Assembly: GCF_902635505.1 (NCBI RefSeq)
Contig: NC_045427.1
Span: forward strand, 58,182,539 to 58,246,538
Length of the DNA: 64,000 nucleotides
Source of the DNA: Sarcophilus harrisii
Taxonomy: Eukaryota > Chordata > Mammalia > Dasyuromorphia > Dasyuridae
Reading direction: 5' to 3'
Below are positions 20,629 through 32,200 of the stretch, piece by piece. Both the position numbers and the translations under genes were made by a program. The notes beneath the pieces are model-generated. The model ran no database searches. It was not told the DNA's origin and saw nothing but the letters and a program-made list of their open reading frames with translations. Numbering within the stretch: the stretch's first letter is position 1; every line of letters begins with the position of its first letter.

Positions 20629-23184
20629 CTGTAGGAAGGCAAACCAACATTATCAGCTTAGGTTTGCAAAGTAGGTGATGAGTTCCAGCACTGGTATAAG
20701 TAAATATAAAAGATGAGACAGAACTGGACTTGTGGTCTTCTCTAACTCCTGCATTCTTTTCTGTCCAAACACATTTATTTTATTGGCTCCCTATTTTTTG
20801 AGTGGGAATCCCAGCAAGTTTCCTTATCAAAACTTCCATTCTATTTTCCTTTCTCAACTTCTCCAATACGGATCTCTAAGTTGTAATTTATTCTCCAAGT
20901 TGCTACCCATCCTTCCATTCCATTTTCTTACCACATCTTCTCAAAGTTTTCTAATTCCAGACCCCTGAAAGCAGGCTTAGCCTGTTCCACTCTACTATCC
21001 ATGTTATGGAGAAAGGGAGCAAAGGGCAGAGACTATCTCCCTTTCCCCCAAAACACACATTTTAGTCTTCCCTTCATGATCTCCAAATCTATGTTTTCAA
21101 GTGGACTGACTCTTGGTGAAAGGCAGTGGTTCTCTGAGTATTTCTCTAATCCCTTATGGGTTTATGATCATTATCTAACAATTGCCTGATTATGCTACAA
21201 ATATATTTTTCCTCTGTGACAACCAAGCATGAACATGCTTGAACATCAGAAGTCGATTTCTACAGTGATGAGACCATTCAAGACCATGAGTCCTTTGGGG
21301 CAAAAATTATTATTATAGTTATTGTGAGACTTTGACAAATAAAATCTCTAAAAGTATTCGTAATACTCTTTTTTTGTTGTTTTTAGAACAAAAAACATTT
21401 GAGAATCACCAGTACAATGGAAAGGGTCCCGTTTTCAGAAGTCTGTGCCTACTTTGGGCCACTAGGTGGTGTGGTGGGTAGAGTAGAGTACTGGACAGGG
21501 AGTCAGGAAGACACATTATATTCCTGTGTTCAAATCCGACCTCAGAAACTTCCTGGCTATGTGACCTTGGGTAAGTCACTTAATCCTATTTGCCTCAGTT
21601 TCCTTATTTGTAAAATGATCTGGAGAAGGAAATTGCAAACCATTCCCGTATCTTTACTAAGAAAACCCCAATTGGGGTCACAAAGAGTTGGACATGACTG
21701 CAAAACGAATGAACAACAACAAATATCTATATTCTGGAATCCATTAGATTGTAAACTCCTTCTTTGTCTCTTTTTTTATCTCCATTGGTTAGCACATAGT
21801 AGGTGCTGAATAAATGTTTGTTGATAGTTTGATCGATTCGACTAGCTCTGTGACCTCAGCTCTCTAAATATAGATTTTTCTCATCTGAAAAAGAGGAGTA
21901 CTATCCCTTTACTTCAACAAACATCTGAATACCTACATCTAAGATATGGTGCTAGATCTGTAAAAGACAAAAATAAAATAGTCCTTGTCCTGAAAATTCT
22001 TCCTTTCCACTTGACTTTCACCTCTCCTTAGACTCCTGCCCTGTCCTTGGTAGTCCCACCCATTCCTGTCCCCCAGGCTCAGAAAGGACTTACCTGTTTC
22101 TCTGAAATTGTGATGGGCTCCTTGAGTACTATCCAGGTCACACTCTCACTCAGGGGTGGTGTAGTCAAAGACCCTGGGTAAGTCCAGTAGTGGAGGTTCC
22201 TGGGTAGGAGGCATTTGGGATTGAAGCTGTTGAACTGGGCTTTGGTTCCCTGGAAAGAGGAGTCAGCAGAGACTGGTTTAAAATCCTTCAAGAGTAGTTT
22301 AGGGCTTGGGGAAGGTGAAAACAGAAATTCCCCATCTAAGGTTAGACCAGAGATATTTATGATTTTCTTGTCTCCTTATATCACGCAATAGAATTTACTT
22401 CTGTGGTAAAGTAAAAGTTTAGAAGTCTGGAGACTGCAAATGTAATATCTAACTTAAGTGGTCCAGTGAAGTGAACACAGTACAGGAAAAGCTGCATTCA
22501 GATTCTTCTTCAGATATTTATTAATTATGTGTCTTGAGGTGAGTCCCTTAATTCCTAAAATCTTGGGAGGTAGGTGATATTATTACCCCCACTTTACAGT
22601 GAAGGAAACTGAAATAGGCAGAAGCTTTCTCAAGATTACGTCTGAGGCTGCATTTGAACTCAGTTTTCTTGACTCCTGGTCTGATCTATCCACTGTTCCC
22701 CTTAGCTTGTGAGGTCAATCAGAATCAATCTAATCCATTTTACTTGAATCCTTCAAATCCCTAATAGTTGAAGGTAGCTATTTTTCTCTCCTTGCCCCCC
22801 ACCCAATCCTTTTCTTCTCTAGGGGCTATATACCCAAACACACTCATAATCAAAGCAGGTGCAGACAGGCAACTGAAACACAAGTTTGGAGAAAGAACAG
22901 AAATGCAGGAGGACGTTTATGCAGAAGAAAGATCCAAAGTCTGCAGAATACTCACTTTGAATCTGACCATGTATAGTGCATCAGTCAGCCGGTTCATGCT
23001 GGCGTGCTCAAATCCAGTCTGGAATTTAAAATGGATAAAGAGGTATTAAGAATGTCTTCTAGAAATAGATGATAAATCATCCTTCACACCTCTTAATATT
23101 TTCAGACATGGCCAATGTGTGGATTTGATTTGCCTGACTAGACATATTTTGTTACAAGGGTAGGCTTTTATATAGTGTCTTGAC

Positions 23185-23219
<35 letters not shown>

Positions 23220-26200
23220 TATTTTATTTAGTATAATAAAATGCCTCTTTGAAAATTCTACTCCATCAGAGCAATCTTGAATTATGCCCAAAAAGTTATC
23301 AAACTGTGCATACCCTTTGACCCAGCAATGCTACTACTGGGCTTATACCCCAAGGAGATACTAAAGAAGAGAAAGGGACCTGTATGTGCCAAAATGTTTG
23401 AGGCAGCCCTCTTTGTAGTGGCCAGAAGAAAATGAATGGATACCCATCAGTTGAAGAATGGCTGAATAGATTGTGGTATATGAATATTATGGAATATTAT
23501 TGTTCTGTAAGAAATGACCAGCAGGATGAATACAGAGGCTTGGAGAGACTTGCATGAACTGATGCTAAGTGAAATGAGCAGAACCAAGAGATTATTATAT
23601 ACTTCAACAACGATACTGTATGAGGATGTATTCTGATGGAAGTGGATTTCTTTGACAAAGAGACCTAATTCAGTTTCAATTGATCAATGATGGACAGAAG
23701 CAGCTACACCCAAAGAAAAAACACTGGGAAATGAATGTAAACTGTTTGCACTTTTGTTTTTCTTCCGGGTTATTTTTACCTTCTGAATCCAATTCTCTCT
23801 GTGCAACAAGAAAAGTGTTTGGATCTGCACACATACATTGTATCTAGGATATACTACGACATATTGAACATGTATAGGACTGCTTGCCATCTAGGGGAGG
23901 GGGTGGAGGGTGGGAGGGAAAAATCAGAACAGAAATGAGTGCAAGGGATAATGTTGTAAAAAAATTACCCTGGCATGGGTTCTGTCAACAAAAAGTTATT
24001 ATAATAATAAAAAAAAAATCCCTTCCACAACATAAAAAAAAGAAAAAGAAAATTCTACTCCATCAACCTGTCTTATGCATGTACCAAAAACAAATATTTC
24101 TTGAAAAAAATACAAAAAGAAAAATAAAAAGAATGTCTTCTGGGCATACTCATTTCTGATCCCAGACACTCAGCCCCCTAGATAACACACACCTGCCTCT
24201 TTTCCAAAAGTTCTTGCCCTTAAGGTGTTGACACAACCCATTCATGTCTTCTTGTATCCTAACCCCTGAGTGTGCCTGGGATCTATTGATACAAGAACAA
24301 GTTTGAGTCAACCCTGCTGAGGAGGAAAAGGGGACATTAAATGACTTTTTGGTGGAAAATTGACCCTCCTCCCGCACCCCAGCCTTTTCTACAGCTTGAA
24401 TCCTAAAATGTTAGAATGGGAAGGAAATTTAGAGAGCAACCTCAACTCAGTACAGCATCTGGGTAGATGATCATTCACAGCGCCATGTACAGTGGAAATA
24501 ACATTATGATTTTGGAATCAAGAGCTGGGTTCAAATGCTACCCTTCCTACTGACTTCTTAAGTGACTTGGGGAAGTGACTTCTCCCTCCCCCCTTAACCA
24601 TACCCTCACCCCAGACTAAAAGTCCAAAAATACAGAGATCCAAGTGCTATAATCCTATTGCCATCTTAGAGATGAGAAAACTAGCTATGTTCTGAGCTAT
24701 GTCCAAAGGGCTTTAAAATCATGTATATCTTTTGACCTAACAACACCACTACTAAGCATGAATTCCAAAAGAGAATTTTTAAAAAAAAGAAAAGAAAAGG
24801 ACTTATATGTACAAAATTGTTTATATCAGTCTTCTTCTCAGGGCAAAAAACTGGAAACTGAGGGGAAGACCATTAATTGGGGAATGACTGAATAAAATGT
24901 AGTATGTGACTATAATGGAATATTACTGTTCTATGGGAAAGGATGAGTAGGATGCTTTCAGAAAACTCCTCCATGAACTCAAGCAAAATAAAATGTACCA
25001 TGTACAAAGCAACAGCAATATTGTGGAATGATCAGCTGTCCCAAGGTCTCTGGGAAATTACAGGAGGGGTCAAGATCTATCTGGATGGTGGGGGGTTTAG
25101 ATCTAGATTTTCTGACTGTTCAACCGGTGATTTTTCTTCATTATGATGTCCGGTGCAGAAGAAAGTTCCAGGTATCAGCTCCCTAACCCATGAAGCATAA
25201 AGTGCTATAGAAATAAGGGACAATATTATTGTTCTCTGCTTATCCTTAAGATCTTCACTAAGTTCAGGCAAGTAAAAGAGAGAAGAGGGAGCAGTTTGGG
25301 GGTCGGGGGAAGGTTCCATAAACCTAGAAGTCATTTCAAGCTCTTCCCTCCTTCCCTCCAGAAAATCTACTCACCTCCAGGAAGATGCCGACCACGGCCA
25401 GACCATCTGGGGCTGCAGCTGCTTCTGCAAAAGTCTTGTATTTTTTTCCATTCCAGTGGACCAAATGGAGCTGTGGAAAGGGATAGCCAAACCAAAGTTA
25501 ACTCTGGTCACATCCAGTGGCTTCTCTGTTCATGGTCCATCTAGTTAGTGGCTTACGGAGGCTAATTTGTGGCCTACCTTCTCATCCCATTCTGGCCCTT
25601 CTACCAAGAGATATTAAGCCAGGTATTTTGGTTACCACTTAAAGTGGATGGTTGGGGGTTAAGAATTGTCTGGGGTGCTCCTTGAATCCAACCAATTCTA
25701 CATAATAGAAAGAAGGCTAGATTTGGCAGTCAGATCTGTCTTTGAATACTGGCGCTAATACCTATTGGTTATATATATGCCTTCGGCCAAGTTCTTTCTT
25801 TCTTCTTTTTACAGTATTTTATTATTCCAAATACATGCAAAGATAGTTTTCAGCATTCACCTTTACAAAACCTTGTGTTCCAAATATTTCTCCCTCTCCC
25901 CACCTATCCCTCTCCAAGATAGTAAGCAATTTGATATAGATTAAAATGTGCAATTCTTCTAAATAAATCTCTATATTTGTCATTCAGCCAAGTCACTTCA
26001 TCTTTCTAGCCTCCATGTCCTGATCTATAAAATGGGAATAATAAATCCTTGCCTCATGGAGCTGTCATGTGGAAAGTGTTTTATGAACTTTAAGGTATTA
26101 GAGAAAATGTGAGTTACAAGTATTCAGATCCCCTTGATATTTGACCCGGGGCTGCTGCTTTCAGGGTTTGTCATTGTTAACATTTTCTACCTCTTCTTCT

Positions 26201-29200
26201 CTCTATCCATCCAAATCTTTCCTTCCCCTAGAATATCCTTACTCTGGACTAATAGCTTCTTCTTCCATTTTATTAAAACTTACTCTCAGTTAGAAAAATA
26301 ACACGATATGGTAAAAATAATTGCACTTAAAGCATAAGTGTGCTGGTAAATGTTTAACAATCAGTTCCCCAAAGATATTACACATCATATCTAGTTTTAG
26401 GCTTAATTTGCATTATTTTCTTCCATTGTTCTCTTAAGTCTAGAAATCAACAATAAATCAAATCCTGTTATGTTGCATTTGCTGATTTTTGAGGTGTAAA
26501 TGCTCACACTGAAATTTTAACCATAAGCTCTTCCAGTCTGAGGGAGCAAAAGCATATCCTTGAAGGTGTTGATCTCACAGATGGTTGTTGGCTTTGTAGA
26601 AAATCAGGTTTTGTTACTAAAAATAACAATCAAATGCTACCTCTGTAGCATGCCCAGGAGCAGTATCCTTCACAGTAGTTTTGAAACTGTTGTTCAAACA
26701 TTTCAGTTATGTCCAACTCTTCTTGATCCCATTTAGGTTTTTTTCACAAAGTAGTTTGCCATTTCCTTCTCCAGTTCATCTTACCGATGAGAAAACTGAG
26801 GCAAACAAGGTCAGCTAGTCCTTACAGCTAATAGTATCTGAGGCTGCATTTTTTACTCAGGTCTCCTAGATTCAAGATCAGGCACTCTGTCCACTCACTA
26901 TTCCCTTTGAGAGGCAGTTAGTTCAAGAATTATTATCTCCACTTTGTAAATGGAGAAGAGGAGGCCCAGAGAATAATTCATTTTCCTAAAGAATTTTGAC
27001 GGTACAAAGTATCCCTGTGAGACAGAGGAATTATTGTCTCCATTTCACAAGTCACATAGTGGCAGAGTTGGAACCCAAGGATTTACATTACTAAAGGTGG
27101 AATTACTGAAAGTGTAAAGTGGAAGGCAGAGGATGAAGAAACTTTCTTTGGGCCCCTTAAGGATAGCACATGGTGGGAGAGAAAGGGGTTCTTTGTTCCC
27201 CCGATAAAGAGGGCAGAGCCCTGGGATCTTACCTCACTGGAGAAGGACTTCCCATCCACTGTATGTTCTGAACCTAAGCTGTGTTTTTTCCCCCAGTGAA
27301 AATGGAACTGCTTCAGCCGGTAGGGCCCATCCAGGGGGCCCCCATGAACCACTATGGAGAGAGACAGAGGGATAACAAGAACTCTCATTTTTCCCAAGGA
27401 AAGTTCCAATTCAGAAGGTCCTTTCATACACAGATTCTTATCTAGCACTAGAAGGAATTTTGCCAGATAAAGATAATAATTAGCATTTTTATCGTGTTTG
27501 AAGTGTAGTCTAGCTAGAAGGGGAACTAGTAAATGGTTGGAGATTACCTCCCAAGGGATTAGAGTGAAAATCCAACTCATAGGAGGTATCCAAATCTGCC
27601 CTCCCCCATAGCAGATTAGCTAAAAGGTTGATTAGCCTAACCGGCTCCTTTCAGTTAGCTCCCAAAATTGGGGAAACTGAGGCTTCAGTGGTCAAGTGAT
27701 TTGCCTTCAGATTCAGAAACAAACCAATACACTACAGAGCCCAAGATGGATTTAGGCCTATCAGAGAAATAGGGGACAATCTAGTTTAAACCCTTTATTT
27801 TATAAAAAAAGGAAAATAAGGATCAGAGAGGGAGAAAAAAACTTGGTCAAGCTTAGAAGTGATGCAGAAGAACCTAACATCTTCTAATGGACAAATAAAA
27901 TTTCCCTTTCTCCACCACATACTGTCTCCTCTCAAAAGTCTCCCTGGGAGATGGTACCATGGCCAGCAGCAGTCTATGCCAGACCCAAAGATAAATCACA
28001 AGGAGGAAAGGAACAGGGAGAAATTTTTCATTTGGAAAATACACACTGCCCTAATTCTAGCTGGCTTTGGAGGTGAGCCAAAGTCAGAAGTCCCAAGGTG
28101 AAGAAGGGGGCTCCGTCCTCCCTCTCAACCCACTGGTGACATTCCTCTGAATGAGCCAGACAACCAGCAGGAAGGTTAACTAGTGCAGGCTCTAGAAAGA
28201 GCTAGGATGTATCCTGCAGGTTCTAGCCTGAAGCTCATTAGCAGAGGGGCTCACTAGGCTAGAACTTTCAGCTACTTTAGGTTTCAGGTTCTCTACCCTT
28301 TTTCCCCATCTGAGACAATATCTCATCATCCCACTCCTTCCTACCCTCTCCTATAACTGTTCTACTTTCCAGCCTCTTTTTCTTCCAGCCCTGACACAAG
28401 CCAAGAAGGAGGCTGGGAGAATAGTTATGTCAGTCCTTACAATGCTCATTTTCAAGAGTCTGTTAGGACCTTGGGATCTTTTTATTCTAGGGAGAGCCCA
28501 GAAATGTGGGGAGGCAGGGATGGCAAGGGCAGAAGTAGCAATGGCAAGGGCAGAAGTAGTGATGGCAAGGGCAGAAGTAGCAATGGCAAGGGCAGAAGTA
28601 GTGATGGCAAGGGCAGAAGTAGCGATGGCAAGGACAGAAATAGCAATGGCAAGGGCAAGGGAAATTGGAGATAGCAAAGGAAATTCCTGTCTATGAGACA
28701 GTGGAGCTATATTTGGAGCAAGAGACTTTGGCTCTGCTCACAGACCAATTAATGTACTGAGGCACTGCTGCATTGTCTTGTTGCTAGGTTGTGCTGTATT
28801 ATTGTTCTGTTGTCTTTGTCCTGCTATAATAGCTGGCATACATTTAGCACTTTAAATATATTGCCTCATTTGAACCTCACAACAATCTGAGGAGAGAGAT
28901 AGGTGATGTTATTATCCCCATTTTCCAGATGAGGAAACTGAGGCAGATAGCGGTTAAGTGATTTGTCCAGGATTACATAGTATCATGTTGTGGAGTGTGT
29001 GTGTGTGTGTGTGTGTGTACATATGTCCACACACATGCACTCCAGGTTATATCTGGGTATTGCCATATCATTAGCCATCTACCAAGGCTGTTCTAAACAA
29101 ATTAAAGTATCAGAGGAACATTAACTATTACAATCATGTTGTGCTTGGGCTATTTCACCGTTTTCACAAAAACATCTTTTTGGTTGTGTTGCTAACTACC

Positions 29201-32200
29201 TTATCGCTTTGCTATGTTATATTGTGGTTCTTTTGAATCTTCTTCAGACAAAATAAACTGCTCTGGGGGTTACGGTAATTGTGTTTAGGGTTTCGGTTTT
29301 GTGCAGACTCAAGGATCCTGACACTATATCAGCTTCCAGTTCCGACTCAAGTCAGCAACAGCCAGGGCAGCCTCTCCTGCCTCCATTTTTGTCTGCAGGC
29401 CCCCACCATGAAACCAGGCTCAGCAAGAGCTGAAAAATGCCCACTCTGAGTTGGGCAACATGAAGGTGACTGCTTTTAAAAGCAGATCACAACGTAGGGG
29501 GACCTGTGCCAGACCCCAGATGCTCCCAAGAGCTGGCCAGAGAGAGCACAGAATTTGAAGGAAGATGGGCATTAGCAACCAAGTCCTCACTCCATCCCAA
29601 GGACAGGCTGAATTTTTTGTTTGTCTAATTTCCTTAGTAGGAAACAAATGAGGACGAGTTCCACTGACACGTCCCCTAAAATGTTCTGAACTAGGGCAAG
29701 GCGTACATTGCCCAGCCTGGTCTCCTTCCAACTGCAATGGATGGGGCCAGGGATGACCCTTGGCAAAACTAGGAAGTCATAAAATCATAGGATTTAGAAC
29801 TAGGAAAAACAATAATTTTAAAATAAGAGTTCTTCAATTAGCATCTTCAGACACCCTCCCCCCAATCCCAAAAGAAGGTCTGTGAGTAAATTTTACAAGA
29901 TAAGTGAACTTGGATGAAAAAAAAAAAATCTCTATTTTCTATATCTGCTAAGTGAAATTTAAGACTATTCTTCAATCATATATGTAGACAACAGATATTC
30001 TGAGAAAGGGTCCACAGCTCTCACCTTTCTGCATCCAAATGATGTTAAGAACCTGCTTTGGGGACAGCAGAGGGCTACCTCCTCTTTTGGGTTGAAAAAA
30101 CTGTGGTCCAGAGAGAAATGATTGGCCCTCATTCATACAAGTAACAAAGAAGGAATGTGAATCCCAGGGTTAGATGCAGTGAGTTCTATGCTTTTCCCTG
30201 AAACAATGAAGTCTAATTTGTGGCACCCCCAAGCTCCTCTTACCTCTAGCCCTTTTTATTTTATACTCACGTTCACCTTTAAATCAGTCTGCTTGCTTGA
30301 TTAAATTCTCCGGGCCCTGCCGAAAAAATCCTAGGAAGAGCCAGCTCCCAAAGTTGCCTCTTTTTTTCTAGTTTTGCCACTTTTTAATCACAAATTAGTG
30401 CTCAGGGCTCATCCCCAGGCACCCGGCCCTTTCAAGGTGAGCTCCAGTAACAGGCTCCAATTTCTCCCTGAAAGGGATCAGGAGCTTCAGGCTATTAGTG
30501 AGGGGAGTCTTACACTACCTGAAGTTACTAGAACCTGTTAGAATTTTAATTACTGGATTGAGTGTCAAGTTGGCCTCAGGTCATGCAGCTGAACTGTGGC
30601 TCCTGTTGAATAGACAGCTTGGAAGATTAAGATGGGAGAGAGGAATACATGCAGCTAAATTCTTGGAAGGTAACAAACCAGAGTTTCCAGGATCCCTTTC
30701 CCTCTATTCACTCCCTTATCTCTGCATCCAGTGCTATCTCCAGTCCTCCAGATCTGTATCTAGCCGCTGGACCCAGGTGGCTCTGGAGGGGAAAGTGAGG
30801 AAAGTGCCCTTGCCCAGCCCTCCCTCGCTTAAATCCAATTCACTTGCATGTCACAAAATCGCCTCCCTGATGTCATGGGCCTCTTGGGGAGCGAAGGGAA
30901 AACAACCACCATCCTTCTTTGCTAAATACATCAAGGCAGTCCCAGGTTTAAACGGTCTGCCCTACTCCCTTAGTAGGGAGCCAAGGTGATAGAGGAGAAA
31001 GAGCATTAGATTTGGGGCCAGAAAATCTCATTTTGAATCCCAGCCAAGCCATTTATTAGTGATCCTGAGGAAGCCATTTGGCCTATCTCAGTCTCTGATC
31101 TAGAAAATGAGGAGGTTGGCCTAGATCAGGGCTTTTTAACCTACTTTGTGCCATGGACGACTTTGGCAGCCTATGGAGACCTAGGAAAGCCTATATATAG
31201 ACAGGTCCCTTTTAAATGCATTAAGAAAAATACACAGGAATACAAAGGGAAAATGATAGTGAAATACAGTTAGCAAAAATGTTTTAAAAAATAAAATAAA
31301 ATAAGCTCACCGATCCCCAGGTGAAGATCCCTTGGAATATAGGGAGCTCTAGTCTTGCTTTCAGCTCCAGGGTCTTTTGGTTTACAATGGCTGAAATGGA
31401 CTGACCCGCAGGAAGGAGCATCTGACAAGGAGGCGACTTGGGCTCTAGGCCCAGCCTGGGAAACACGTTTTAAACTGCCATACAAATTGAGATGTAGGGA
31501 TTGTTATAGGGCTTCATTCCAGAGAACGTTTGTAGAAACAGCAGGAAAAATGGGAATGGGCACCTTGGCAAGATGCTAACGGGTAGCCAGCAGATCTCTA
31601 AAATAAGACTAAAAATATCAGAGCTGGTCCTGGTCTGCAGGGCTAACGGGAGTTTCCTCATAGGTAGTTTCCTGATGAGGATGAAATCTGAGGCTCCAAT
31701 TTGAAAAAAGAAGTAGCCAGCCTTCTAACCTATTCTAGTAAATAGAATTTAACCTCCTGGAACTATCAAAAAACCCTAAAAATCAAGCTCCTGGTTCTCT
31801 AGTATGTTGTATGAACTGTAGAAAAATACTATCACAGAACTAAAAATCAACCTCCTGGAACTATCAAAAAACCCTAAAAATCAAGCTCCTAGTTCTCTAG
31901 TATGTTATATGAACTATAGCAGGATACGATCAAAGAACCCTAAAAATCAAGTTCCTGATTCTCTGATATGTTGTATGAACTGTAGCAGAATATATATATA
32001 TATATGTTGGTTATTTGTTGGGCATTCATGGAGGTGTACCAGAGCCAACTCAAACCAATCATGAAAGCTGATTGTTAAATTTTCTATGGAAGTACCTCAG
32101 AAATGGCAGATGCAACAAATGAGGGCTTGATGCGGTTTTGTTGATTGTTTTTGACTTACGAACTTGATGGAGGGAACGTTAATAATGTATACTAAGCTTG

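Larger units (their letters stand above)
20636..22093 (-). other. CA7: CA7 intron 6 with SINE and MIR tail
   Basis: Unclassified sequence up to 21456, then a SINE and a MIR tail (listed separately). No additional exon was seen. Confidence 0.8.
25471..27232 (-). other. CA7: CA7 intron 3, repeat-filled
   Basis: No extra exon seen. It holds a MIR interrupted by an L1 tail, a SINE and another MIR (listed separately). The stretch 26130-26680 is unclassified. Confidence 0.75.

Noticed and set aside
28500-28680. CRISPR-like repeat array
   Set aside because: The repeats are contiguous with no unique spacers, and the genome is a mammal's.
28351-28696. Ala/Arg-rich and Gly-Lys-Gly-Arg repeat ORFs
   Set aside because: By-products of the 21-bp minisatellite in a CA7 intron.
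28690-29340. Possible LTR end with AATAAACTGCTCTGGGGG
   Set aside because: A single poly(A)-like motif and no matching ends. A MIR inside the span makes a single LTR unlikely.
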